A stretch of DNA of 62,063 bases from Halolamina rubra (GCF_000739555.1 NZ_BBJN01000018.1:1-62063); one strand, 5' to 3'; shown: positions 9,669 to 17,006, counted from the stretch's first letter. The notes: generated from the letters alone by a model not told the origin. Program-made: numbers and translations.

Positions 9669-10775
9669 TTATCCTTTGTTGTTCAGTGAAGCAATCGATC
9701 TCGGGCATATCTTGTCAAGAATCCTTTCTGAAGTGTTCCCGTCTCCAAACGGGTTTTCCCAGTTTCCTTCCTTGCTATACATTTTGTTCGCACCTCGTTT
9801 GATCGATTCAGATGCGATATCAGACAGAACGTTCCCTCCTACTTCAACAGTCTCAGGTCGCTCTGTCGAATCCCGAAGCGTCACACATGGAACGCCGAGA
9901 ATGCATGCCTCTTCCTGAACCCCACCTGAGTCTGTGAAGATCAACTCAGTCCCCGACTGGAGTGTGAGGAAATCCAAGTAATCCTGTGGTTCGATTAGCC
10001 GAATGTTGTCAGGTGCATCAATCCCAGCTCCGTCCAATGTGTTTCGAGCTCGTGGATGAATCGGATATATCACTTCTCGTTCGAACGATTCAGCAGCCTC
10101 ACTCACCCCAGAAAGTAGGCTACTAAATCGAGAAGGGTCATCGACATTGTTTGCACGGTGGGCAGTTAGAAGGAAATATTTCCCGCGTTCAACCCCAAGT
10201 TCCTCGAGTACATCGGACTTCTCCCTTGCCAAATCAGAGTTCTGCTGCACCGCATCGACGACAGTGTTACCAACTACATGGATTCTCTCTTCAGGGATTC
10301 CCTCACTGAGAAGGTGATCCGCCGATTGCTCAGTAGGGGCAAACAAGTAATCCCCAACGTGATCAGTCAGGACACGGTTAGTCTCTTCGGGCATTTCTCG
10401 GTCGAAACTCCGAAGACCGGCTTCAACATGTGCGAGCTCCGTATCCAATTTGGAGGCTGCGATCGCCCCCGCAAGTACAGAGTTTGTATCGCCCTGGACG
10501 ACGAGTACATCAGACTCCTCCTCAAGGAGTTTCTCCTCAATACCCGACATCATCTCACCCGTCTGCTTACCTTGGGACTTCGAACCGACCTCCAAGTTGT
10601 AGTCTGGAACTGGCAACTCCAGTTGTTCGAAGAACACCGTGTCAAGACTGTCCGAATAATGCTGGCCCGTATGGAGAAGAGTGTAATCGACTTCGCGTCG
10701 CTCACACTCCCGAATAACGGGTGAGAGTTTGATGATCTCTGGACGAGTTCCAAGTACGATTGTTACGTCAGTCAT
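9669..10775 (-). CDS. wecB: UDP-N-acetylglucosamine 2-epimerase (non-hydrolysing)
   Basis: 368 residues, the normal length. Interconverts UDP-GlcNAc and UDP-ManNAc. Family motifs in order: GTRPEIIK (9-16), HTGQHY (35-40), QGDTNS (94-99), HVEAGLRS (116-123) and PEETNR (129-134), then 'ILLTAHRANN'-like 'LLTAHRANNVDDP' and 'FTDSGGVQEEACILGVP' binding the UDP. Together with the WecC-like dehydrogenase it forms the UDP-ManNAcA route. The start ATG overlaps the stop of the upstream GT2 by four bases. Confidence 0.93.
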   Translation of the reverse strand: MTDVTIVLGTRPEIIKLSPVIRECERREVDYTLLHTGQHYSDSLDTVFFEQLELPVPDYNLEVGSKSQGKQTGEMMSGIEEKLLEEESDVLVVQGDTNSVLAGAIAASKLDTELAHVEAGLRSFDREMPEETNRVLTDHVGDYLFAPTEQSADHLLSEGIPEERIHVVGNTVVDAVQQNSDLAREKSDVLEELGVERGKYFLLTAHRANNVDDPSRFSSLLSGVSEAAESFEREVIYPIHPRARNTLDGAGIDAPDNIRLIEPQDYLDFLTLQSGTELIFTDSGGVQEEACILGVPCVTLRDSTERPETVEVGGNVLSDIASESIKRGANKMYSKEGNWENPFGDGNTSERILDKICPRSIASLNNKG

Positions 10776-12046
10776 TCGTGAAGTTGCCTGAGTGTATTCG
10801 AAATACGATTCAAAATGAGCCCAGAGAAGATCCCGAGGACTCCGATAATGGTCACGAATCCACTAACTAAGGCCTTCGCTGGGTAGAAATTCCCAGTAGC
10901 CCTGTAAATCAGGATTCCGTCGATTCCGTATAATGCACCAGCCAAGGTCAGAACCAACCCTGGAACTCCAAAGAACACTAACGGATGTCGGTCCCGAACC
11001 AACTCTAGCACAAATTTCACGACAGTCAACCCGTGACGAAGCGGGTGGTATGTCTGCCCGTCAATCCCGTCGTACCGGACATGGATCGGCACTTCCTCAA
11101 TACCCAGCCCTTGCTGAGCGGCAGAGTCGATCATCTCGGTCTCCACCCCGATCCCGTCCGTTTTGAGCTCTAACTCCCTGACAGCTTGGGGTGAGAACGC
11201 CCGGAACCCGCTTTGGGTATCAGTCATGTCAGCCCCACTGGAACCGAGCGTCAACTTGTCCAACACCTGTTGACCGAAACGCCGGTACATCGGCGTCTCG
11301 TCATATTCCTCCTGGTCGAGATATCGACTACCGACCACCATATCCGCGTTGCCGTCGACAACCTGCTCAGCGACTTGAGGTATTTCCTGTGGAAGATGTT
11401 GTCCGTCGCCGTCGATCAACACCAAAGTCTTGAACGACTCCCTCTCGACGCGATCAAAGAGCGTCTGCACAGCCCCACCCTTACCACGGTTCGTCTCGTG
11501 TTCAATGACTTCGGCGCCAGCTGATTCAGCAATTGAAACCGTGGTGTCACTGCTGCCATCGTCGACGACGATCACTTTATCAGCATACTTTTTCGACGCG
11601 TGTACGACACTTCCGATTCCGATCTCCTCGTTGTACGCCGGGATACCGACGATGATACCGTACTCTTCGTCCTCGTGAGAGCGAATCGCATACTGATCAG
11701 ACGATTCAAGTCGTTTCACGCTGGCTTCCAGATCAAGCGGTGACCCAGTATCGTGGAAAACAGCACCCGGGTACCCCTGATCACGTAGGTGCGGGATCAG
11801 CTCCTCGAACAGTTCACGCTCGGAGTCGCGATCAGGTAGTGTGGTGACAGACACGCCTAAGCGTGAAACAACATCGACGATCGGTGAGTCGTCTCCCTCA
11901 GTCTTCACCACGAGGACCGGGTAGCCAGCGTCCTGAGCATCGACGACCGTTTCGACGAGCGATTCAGTTTCGGTCTGTGTAGTAACACAGATGACTGGGC
12001 GGTCGGTTCGATCCCCATCAACGGCTCGGTGGTTGGTTTGGGCCAC
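10772..12046 (-). CDS. Dolichol-phosphate-mannose-synthase-like family 2 glycosyltransferase with C-terminal membrane anchor
   Basis: 424 residues from a GTG at 12046, preceded by GGAGGAGATG (12051-12060) as a strong ribosome-binding site. Residues 1-125 are an extra N-terminal domain that looks like a small alpha/beta unit of unknown role. The GT-A catalytic domain follows: IPAYNEE (135-141), VDDGSSD (161-167), DGDGQH (212-217; metal-binding DxD type), and 'DTQSGFRAF', typical of the AglJ/DPM1-like group that charges dolichol phosphate. Two hydrophobic segments at about 355-420 anchor it in the membrane. First gene of the operon 12046 to 6270, it probably loads the first sugar on the lipid carrier for S-layer or pilin glycosylation. 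Confidence 0.85.
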   Translation of the reverse strand: MAQTNHRAVDGDRTDRPVICVTTQTETESLVETVVDAQDAGYPVLVVKTEGDDSPIVDVVSRLGVSVTTLPDRDSERELFEELIPHLRDQGYPGAVFHDTGSPLDLEASVKRLESSDQYAIRSHEDEEYGIIVGIPAYNEEIGIGSVVHASKKYADKVIVVDDGSSDTTVSIAESAGAEVIEHETNRGKGGAVQTLFDRVERESFKTLVLIDGDGQHLPQEIPQVAEQVVDGNADMVVGSRYLDQEEYDETPMYRRFGQQVLDKLTLGSSGADMTDTQSGFRAFSPQAVRELELKTDGIGVETEMIDSAAQQGLGIEEVPIHVRYDGIDGQTYHPLRHGLTVVKFVLELVRDRHPLVFFGVPGLVLTLAGALYGIDGILIYRATGNFYPAKALVSGFVTIIGVLGIFSGLILNRISNTLRQLHE

Positions 12047-12160
12047 GTTACATCTCCTCCTTGGTTCCGATCCCGCTCCACACGGTACCGCAGTCGAAGT
12101 CTCCGGAAAGCAGAGCGGAGACGGGCCAATACATTAGCTGTATGAAAAACAATCTCCACG

Positions 12161-12169
12161 AATTAAAAA
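12161..12169 (-). promoter_or_regulatory. TATA-like element upstream of the glycan operon
   Basis: The minus strand reads TTTTTAATT here, about 115 bases before the GTG start of the GT2. That leaves a leader carrying the Shine-Dalgarno sequence, unlike the leaderless genes elsewhere in the window. Confidence 0.3.
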
Positions 12170-12179
12170 GGTACTGTTA

Positions 12180-12518
12180 GCTGAGTAGGGTGATCCTGAA
12201 TCAAATAGTCTTCTCCTTATCACACCACGCCTGTACATGAACAAGCGAACCGATTCAAACCCTTCACTTGCTACAGTGGAGTGGCTATCAAACGTTGTTC
12301 ACCGAGGCAAAATCCCGAATCATCCTCCGAATGACACTGCGAACAAGCAGGAGTATTGAGCGTAGCAGTCCACAGTTTCAACTAAATCAGTGACACGTTC
12401 GCTCAAGGTATCCATGTCAACCGTACCTGGGATCGGTTCGGGTCCGGTCCATCAGCTCCGGCGTTGTTTCGCTACCCTAGCCTCATGCTGTCTCGAAGCT
12501 TCATTTGGAACAGTAAAG
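12180..12518. other. Intergenic stretch with nothing recognisable
   Basis: No gene, RNA or repeat recognised. It lies between the glycan-operon promoter and the first readable piece of the split epimerase and may contain its decayed 5' end. Confidence 0.35.
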
Positions 12519-12750
12519 TGTCTCTCCATTGGTTCAACTGAGACATCCACCACACGTCTTCGAGCAGTGGAGCCGGCAACGACATCATCACCGTCAACGA
12601 CTAGTAGCTCCGCACTCCCGACAACTCGACGACGACGTTGAATACGTCAACAAATTCGTGGTGGACGAAGACTCTCCCCACCGACGTCGATGTCGTGTTC
12701 CACCTCGCAGCACTCTCGTCCTACCACTTGTTGCCAGTGCGATTTTCTTT
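12519..12750 (+). pseudogene. 5' remnant of a sugar-epimerase gene (SDR), split from its 3' part
   Basis: Frame-hopping pieces of the N-terminal Rossmann half of an extended SDR are visible on the plus strand: 'AGNDIITVND' followed by two stops, 'DDDVEYVNKFVVDED' in another frame, and in a third 'LPTDVDVVFHLAALSSYHL', the unmistakable end of the NAD-binding domain. An intact relative would continue with a segment like 'ENPAKGARVNVEGF', which is found at 16039, 3.3 kb away. The two parts are therefore one former gene interrupted by the RAMP cassette. Confidence 0.75.
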
Positions 12751-12793
12751 ATCAACGTGATTAATCACCTGCTACCCCACTCTGGATAACCTC

Positions 12794-13732
12794 TTAGACG
12801 TTCACCGAGTGATCTACCACCTCCTCAGCGGCTCCCTCGTCAGAGTTACCCTTAACTGGCTTCACACGAAGTTCCCCGAAGCCGTACTTCGAGTGGGAAC
12901 CCAACCGCGTAATAGCGTTCTTCGCCGTCGCAACCGGGCGGTCGCCCGTGTAACCGACAACCTGACCATGATCAACAGTCTCACATCGGTACACGTCCTC
13001 CCCCTCGACGATCTTCTCCTCGCGATGGCGGAGTTGGGACTCCTCAGCAACACTCCACCACCACGGTACGTCCACATCGTTCGTCGAGGGGTACTCGGAT
13101 CGCAGAACGTACGGCGTGACGACCTCAAGAATGTACGCCTCGCTATCCCGAAGCCGGGAGTAGTCAAGCGCCTCCAAGTCGACTACCTGCGTGTCCTTCA
13201 GCCGGGTCATCCCGTAACCGTAGTTCCGTTGACCGCCAAACTGTAGCCCGTCGAGTGTCGCCTCGTCAAGCGGCAGTACGTCCGGATCGTCGGGGTGCAG
13301 GTAGGCGTGAACGTACCAGTTCGTGGTCTGGGCGTCCTTTCGATGATCTTCCGGCCGCCCCATGATGGTCTCATGGGCCAGCCCTGGCTGGCGATGCTGC
13401 GTACGGATCGGGTGGACGTTCAGGGCGTCCCGCGGCCGGGAGTCAAGCAGCCACGAGTGCGATGGATCGCGGAACAGGAACAGGTCGTCATAGGCGTCGA
13501 CGTCCGCCAGCGAGGACCCGAGGTACGGCATGATGCCGCTCTGCGAGTGTTCTGCAGGGAACGTCCCGAACTGGCCGGGAACGAACATACCGTGGCTCGC
13601 GTGGATGGCCTGCGCCGTCTCAGAAGCGAGTTGCTGGCCAACCGCGTGATAGATCGCGTTCCCCGTAACGTAGTACAGGTGACCAATATAGTCCATCTCC
13701 AGTTCCCACATCACCTGTTGAATTCGGGTCAT
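12794..13732 (-). CDS. Cas5-like diverged RAMP protein (HRAMP system)
   Basis: 312 residues from the ATG at 13732, which overlaps the previous stop as ATGA; an in-frame start at 13828 would overlap that gene by 100 bases and is rejected. There are two glycine-rich, arginine-bearing motifs of the RAMP type: 'GGQRNYGYGMTRL' (166-178) and 'GSHSKYGFGELRVKP' (278-292). The N-terminal 'HLYYVTGNAIYHAV' (19-31) occupies the position of the loading motif in Cas5/Csf3-like proteins. By analogy it would cap the crRNA-like 5' end in an RNA-guided complex with the Cas7-like neighbour. No catalytic nuclease motif is seen. Assignment rests on these motifs and gene order, so a structure comparison would settle it. 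Last gene of the operon. Confidence 0.7.
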   Translation of the reverse strand: MTRIQQVMWELEMDYIGHLYYVTGNAIYHAVGQQLASETAQAIHASHGMFVPGQFGTFPAEHSQSGIMPYLGSSLADVDAYDDLFLFRDPSHSWLLDSRPRDALNVHPIRTQHRQPGLAHETIMGRPEDHRKDAQTTNWYVHAYLHPDDPDVLPLDEATLDGLQFGGQRNYGYGMTRLKDTQVVDLEALDYSRLRDSEAYILEVVTPYVLRSEYPSTNDVDVPWWWSVAEESQLRHREEKIVEGEDVYRCETVDHGQVVGYTGDRPVATAKNAITRLGSHSKYGFGELRVKPVKGNSDEGAAEEVVDHSVNV

Positions 13733-14523
13733 GGCCGCCCACCCCAGGTACGAAAGTCCTCGATGTACTGGAGTGCCGTCGACCAGCTCCGGAACCGTCG
13801 CAGATTTGCATCGAGCGCTCGGTCCCACTCGTCGTCATCGACGTCGACAGGGGACGCCGTGAGACGCTGCCACGTCGACGCCCACGATCGCCACGGCCTG
13901 GAGCCCAGTCGAGCGAACGGCTGACCGTCGCGGTCGTCGGTTGGGGCGATGCGCAGGGCGAACTCGTCGTCCGCGTAGATCGTGCGATGGGGCACGATCG
14001 CCTCAGCGGGATCGACGACGAGCGCGAGGTCGGCGAACTCATGCCCGGCGCGGTAGTTGTCGAGCAACGCCGCGACGAGCAGCGTGTGGTACTTCAGCGA
14101 CGTGTATGGGTAGTAGAAGCTCTCATTGAACGCCGAGGCCACCTCGGTGTCGAGCCACGCCCGATGGATATCCTGGGGGTCGTCCTCAGTCAGGAGTCGC
14201 CTCACAGCGGTCTCCACAGTTGATCGTGTGAACGCTTCAGGGTCGTATCGACTGTCCCCGGACAGCAGCGAGAGGCGATAGTGGTTACCGTGAGTAGTGA
14301 CCGTCTGCTCGGGCTTACCGCTGGGGCGGCTCAGCGCCGATGCATCGCCGTCTGCGCCATACGGAACAGTCTGATTCACCTCGACGCCGGCGAACGTCTC
14401 CGGGGCGTACTTGTGCGGTTCCCCATTGAGCTTGTGGGCGTCATGCCGGTACGCGGCGACCATCTCCATCTCGACCTCGTTGTCAGTCGACGTGCTGTCA
14501 GCGTGTTTCGCGTTCTCGCTCAT
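13729..14523 (-). CDS. Middle protein of the HRAMP cassette, unknown function
   Basis: 264 acidic residues with no motif I recognise. Features seen: a charged N-terminus rich in Ser/Asp, 'FNESFYYPYTSLKYHTLLVAA' in the centre, an alpha/beta-looking 'FADLALVVDPAEAIVPHRTIYADDEFALRI' segment, and a Trp-rich tail ('RPWRSWASTWQRL', 'RRFRSWSTALQYIEDF'). It overlaps both neighbours by ATGA, so all three should be made in comparable amounts. The described HRAMP system has one uncharacterised conserved protein beside Cas5 and Cas7; this is presumably it and could serve as a large or small subunit substitute. That role is inference from position only. Confidence 0.65.
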   Translation of the reverse strand: MSENAKHADSTSTDNEVEMEMVAAYRHDAHKLNGEPHKYAPETFAGVEVNQTVPYGADGDASALSRPSGKPEQTVTTHGNHYRLSLLSGDSRYDPEAFTRSTVETAVRRLLTEDDPQDIHRAWLDTEVASAFNESFYYPYTSLKYHTLLVAALLDNYRAGHEFADLALVVDPAEAIVPHRTIYADDEFALRIAPTDDRDGQPFARLGSRPWRSWASTWQRLTASPVDVDDDEWDRALDANLRRFRSWSTALQYIEDFRTWGGRP

Positions 14524-15389
14524 TCGTTCTCACCGTCGATGCGGGCTGCGAGCGCGTCCTCGATCTCGTGCCGGTGGTTCGACTCCCACTGCTCGTCCTT
14601 CTCGTCCATCTTCGAGGTTGAACGCTTCCCACGGTCGAAGATGCGCTTCAACTCGCACTCCTCATAGAGTGGGTTGATGAGGTCACAGTAGACGATGCCC
14701 GCACCGAAGTTCCGCGACCCACCGAGTTGGTGCATGAAGTCGGTGTTGTGAGCGTTGAGGTAGTCGATAGCCGTGGCCAACAGTCCGAGGAATTCGGGCT
14801 TCGGTTCACGGAACGAAAGGTGCCAGCAGCCCTCGAGGTTCGATACCGCGTCGACCGCAGTATTCCGGAGCGGTTCGCGGTTGTCCGCTTCGTTCCGAGA
14901 GACGACGTTTCGGTTGAGGCGGCGATAGTGTCCCTCGGCTTGCCCACGCCCGTACTTCACCGAAGAGCGGACCGGTGAGAACTTGATGGGGCGGCGCATC
15001 AGCTTGCCGGGCACACCGTTGAAGCCACCGAACAGGTCGAAGATCACGCACCCGTCATCTTCCTTCGGTTCGTCGGTGCACGCGCCTTTCTCGTGGTAGC
15101 CATCCTCGAGGTCGCGTTCGTACACGTCGGCTTTGCGAAAGTCAGCATTGGACTCCCCAGGGTGACAGGCTGTCGCGCCGTGTTGCTGAACGACAGACTC
15201 CATACCGTGGCGAAGCCACCCCGACAGTGGATAGGCGGGGATGATGCCACCAATCTGATTCTGCGGGTCGTCATCTTCGTAGTTGTCGCCCGCTGCGTGG
15301 TGGCGATCAGTCATGATCGAGTCACCGACGACAAGTAGATCGCACTCAATCCGGACGTACACGTCCGTGATGTCGTGGATCTCAGTCAT
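14520..15389 (-). CDS. Cas7-like diverged RAMP protein (HRAMP system)
   Basis: 289 residues. The N-terminal beta strand 'YVRIECDLLVVGDSIM' is followed by 'IIPAYPLSGWLRHGMES' (49-65), which matches the Cas7/Csm3 pattern I-P-x-S-x-L-x-G-x-L-R. The C-terminal 'LGGSRNFGAGIVYCDL' (222-236) is the glycine-rich RAMP loop. Insertions hold Cys and His residues (75, 103, 114), perhaps a metal site. Cas7 proteins polymerise along guide RNA to form the effector backbone; here that is inferred. It is the first gene of a three-gene ATGA-coupled operon, placed about 290 bases from a divergent small gene. No Cas1, Cas2, Cas3, Cas6 or Cas10 is nearby. Confidence 0.75.
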   Translation of the reverse strand: MTEIHDITDVYVRIECDLLVVGDSIMTDRHHAAGDNYEDDDPQNQIGGIIPAYPLSGWLRHGMESVVQQHGATACHPGESNADFRKADVYERDLEDGYHEKGACTDEPKEDDGCVIFDLFGGFNGVPGKLMRRPIKFSPVRSSVKYGRGQAEGHYRRLNRNVVSRNEADNREPLRNTAVDAVSNLEGCWHLSFREPKPEFLGLLATAIDYLNAHNTDFMHQLGGSRNFGAGIVYCDLINPLYEECELKRIFDRGKRSTSKMDEKDEQWESNHRHEIEDALAARIDGENE

Positions 15390-15419
15390 GACGTGTTGAC
15401 CCCCAAATTAGGGTAGTAA

Positions 15420-15462
15420 GCGTGTGGAACGGAACGCGATGAATGCGAACGATGCCTTCAAC
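15420..15462 (-). repeat. Two-block direct repeat, copy A, upstream of the HRAMP operon
   Basis: On the minus strand GTTGAAGG (15455-15462) is followed after 24 variable bases by GTTCCACACGC (15420-15430). Copy B has the same two blocks in the same order. GTTGAAG resembles the 3' end of haloarchaeal CRISPR repeats, which form the 5' handle of crRNA. It lies in the leader of the Cas7-like gene. Confidence 0.5.
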
Positions 15463-15503
15463 TTGGTTTGGAGTTGAGTTCTTCATGGGTTTCCTCGCTT
15501 GCA

Positions 15504-15553
15504 GCGTGTGGAACCCGGCCCGCGTGTCTCCAGCACGCGGGCGTTCCTTCAAC
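15504..15553 (-). repeat. Two-block direct repeat, copy B, upstream of the HRAMP operon
   Basis: Minus strand: GTTGAAGG (15546-15553), 31 variable bases, GTTCCACACGC (15504-15514). The variable part contains a hairpin described separately. Blocks match copy A exactly while the bases between do not. Confidence 0.5.
15510..15547. ncRNA. Candidate structured RNA / hairpin in the HRAMP intergenic region
   Basis: CCCGCGTG (15519-15526) pairs perfectly with CACGCGGG (15534-15541) around a 7-base loop, and GGAAC (15510-15514) pairs with GTTCC (15543-15547) to extend the stem across a small asymmetric bulge. It is neither a typical archaeal oligo-T terminator nor part of a coding region. It could be a regulatory hairpin, a terminator for the divergent direction, or part of a guide RNA for the RAMP complex. 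Confidence 0.4.
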
Positions 15554-15613
15554 TGTCACGCCCCGAAGAGCCGAGCTTCCACAAAACAGGTTACTGCCCA
15601 CAGTCACTTATAG

Positions 15614-15629
15614 TTACTGTATATAGTAA
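15614..15629. promoter_or_regulatory. Inverted repeat TTACT-N6-AGTAA
   Basis: A dyad with 5-bp arms in the AT-rich promoter region between the HRAMP operon and the divergent small gene, about 50-60 bases upstream of the latter. Likely operator or promoter-proximal site. Confidence 0.4.
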
Positions 15630-15642
15630 TCATGACTCCATA

Positions 15643-15658
15643 CAGTCAGTAGTGACTG
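15643..15658. promoter_or_regulatory. Perfect inverted repeat CAGTCA-N4-TGACTG
   Basis: A 16-base dyad with perfect 6-bp arms directly upstream of the small divergent gene and 14 bases downstream of the TTACT/AGTAA dyad. Variants of the half-site (CAGTCAC, AGTGACT) recur within 60 bases, suggesting a cluster of operator half-sites, possibly for autoregulation by the small gene's product. Confidence 0.5.
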
Positions 15659-15703
15659 GACGTAGTAACAGGTACTATGGTACAAGCCAGTCAACAACCA
15701 AGC

Positions 15704-15916
15704 ATGGTTGACGACCAGTACCGGGGGATTCTGACTGAGCGAGAGCGCGAAATCATCAGGGGTGAGGCGGAGGTTTCCGAGAACTACCGCTATCGAGTGG
15801 TGAGCCGAGTCCGCACGAAAATGGAAAACGTCGGCGAAGATGTGGAGATTCTTTCCGAGAACCGCGACGATCTACTCGAAGAACTCCGTGAGGTGGTTTG
15901 TGAGGATAGTGCGTGA
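15704..15916 (+). CDS. Small haloarchaeal protein divergent from the HRAMP operon
   Basis: 70 residues from the ATG at 15704; an in-frame ATG at 15677 would add nine residues and cannot be excluded. Sequence begins 'MVDDQYRGILTEREREIIRG' and ends 'LLEELREVVCED'. It is highly charged, predicted helical, with 'YRVVSRVRTKMENVGEDVEIL' in the middle. The pattern resembles small haloarchaeal regulator-like proteins with a helical REREII segment, but I cannot name a family. Placed behind two inverted-repeat operators and divergent from the RAMP genes, it may control the cassette. That is inference. Confidence 0.6.
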   Translation: MVDDQYRGILTEREREIIRGEAEVSENYRYRVVSRVRTKMENVGEDVEILSENRDDLLEELREVVCEDSA

Positions 15917-16038
15917 AAAAAGACGGTAGGACTGACCCACCTTCTCGCTCATGAAGTGGCGTTCGTTGTTGAGTGATTAGTTTAGCTGTCAGGAGGAAAC
16001 GAATGACCCTCGTTTCTCGGGGTAGTCCGACCACGTAG

Positions 16039-16731
16039 AACCCCGCGAAAGGCGCTCGCGTCAACGTCGAGGGGTTCGTCAACACGATCGAACAGGCCCG
16101 CAAGGACGGCTGCGACACCGTCGTCTACGCGACCACGTCCTCCATCTACGGCGACCGGACCGAACCCTCTCCCGAAAGCATGGACGTCGAAGCCCGAACC
16201 GGGTACGAAGCCTCGAAACTAGCCCGGGAGCGCTACGCCGAGTACTTCCACAACTTCCACGACATGTCCCTCGCCGGCCTGCGCTTCTTCTCGGTCTATC
16301 AGGGCTTCGCCGGCGCCGAGGAACACAAAGGCGAGTTCGCCAACACCGTCGCCCAGTTCACCGACAAGACCGCGAACGGCGAACGCCCGGAACTGTTCGG
16401 CGACGGCACGCAAACCCGCGACTTCACGCACGTCGACGACGTCGTCCGCGCCTGCGAGCTCGCCGCCGACCATGAACTCCAAGGCATCTACAACGTCGGC
16501 ACTGAGGAGAGCTACACGTTCAACGAGATGGCCGCCATGATCAACGACGAACTGCGCACCGACGTCGACCCGACGTACATCGAGAACCCGCTGGAGGTGT
16601 ACGTCCACGACACGATGGCCGACTACTCCAAACTGCACGAGGCGACGGGCTGGGAGCCGACGATCGACTTCGAGGAAGGCCTGAAGCGCGTCTGTGAACC
16701 GTACAAGGACTCGGCGGTCACGAAAAACTAA
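16039..16731 (+). pseudogene. 3' part of the split NAD-dependent sugar epimerase
   Basis: An uninterrupted 230-codon frame without its NAD-binding domain. It begins 'NPAKGARVNVEGFVNTIEQ' right after a TAG and holds the rest of an extended SDR: 'VVYATTSSIYGDRTEPSP', catalytic Tyr-x3-Lys in 'YEASK', 'GLRFFSVYQGF', 'DGTQTRDFTHVDDVVRAC' and the C-terminal 'LKRVCEPY'. The first internal ATG (16180) would give a 183-residue protein with the catalytic Tyr but no cofactor domain, so it should be inactive. The missing half lies at 12519-12750. The good state of this reading frame compared with the 5' half suggests the split is fairly recent or this half is under less mutation. Confidence 0.85.
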
Positions 16732-16740
16732 GCCACCACC

Positions 16741-16875
16741 ATGAGCCGCTACCCCCGAACCGTCCGGTCCGCACGCGTGAAGTGCGTCGCCTGCAACGCC
16801 CCCGCAGCAGAAACCATCGACGGCGCGTACGTCTGTGTCGAGTGCGGTGACACCGTCGTCGGCGCCCGCGACTAA
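16741..16875 (+). CDS. 44-residue zinc-finger-like microprotein
   Basis: ATG at 16741, nine bases after the epimerase stop; stop TAA at 16873. It encodes 44 residues with two CxxC knuckles, Cys15-x2-Cys18 ('KCVACNAP') and Cys32-x2-Cys35 ('VCVECGDT'), spaced by 13 residues, the layout of a single zinc ribbon. Such tiny CxxC proteins are abundant in haloarchaea and are usually of unknown role, with some acting in regulation. It was probably co-transcribed with the epimerase before the split. Confidence 0.65.
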   Translation: MSRYPRTVRSARVKCVACNAPAAETIDGAYVCVECGDTVVGARD

Positions 16876-16963
16876 CGCCCATCTCTCCACGACCGCCCCG
16901 TATCCCTCCCATCTCGACATGTACGAGTATCTCTTGAGCGCTCACAGGGGGCTGATGGGATGA

Positions 16964-17006
16964 TTAACCAACAGATGTCACCGCCATGGCGCGATGTGTT
17001 GGTTAA
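16964..17006. repeat. Long-spaced palindrome, copy 1 (TTAACCAACA-N23-TGTTGGTTAA)
   Basis: Perfect 10-bp inverted arms at 16964-16973 and 16997-17006. Two further copies with identical arms and 22-base spacers occur at 27138 and 49427, while the spacers differ. Arm centres are about three helical turns apart, so a protein could contact both arms from one face. This copy lies on the left of the acyl-CoA synthetase/conjugation block. Confidence 0.8.

Noticed and set aside
12723..16034. Conventional insertion sequence carrying the RAMP genes
   Set aside because: No transposase in the insert and the two inner ends show no terminal inverted repeat; only a 5-bp shared ACCAC at the borders.
16219..16920. 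233-codon minus-strand frame opposite the epimerase 3' part
   Set aside because: Gly/Val/Asp-rich mirror of the SDR codons without any motif.
12361..17006. A true CRISPR array near the RAMP genes
   Set aside because: No regularly spaced 24-37-bp repeats with uniform spacers are present; only the pair of two-block repeats at 15420-15553, reported as a hypothesis.
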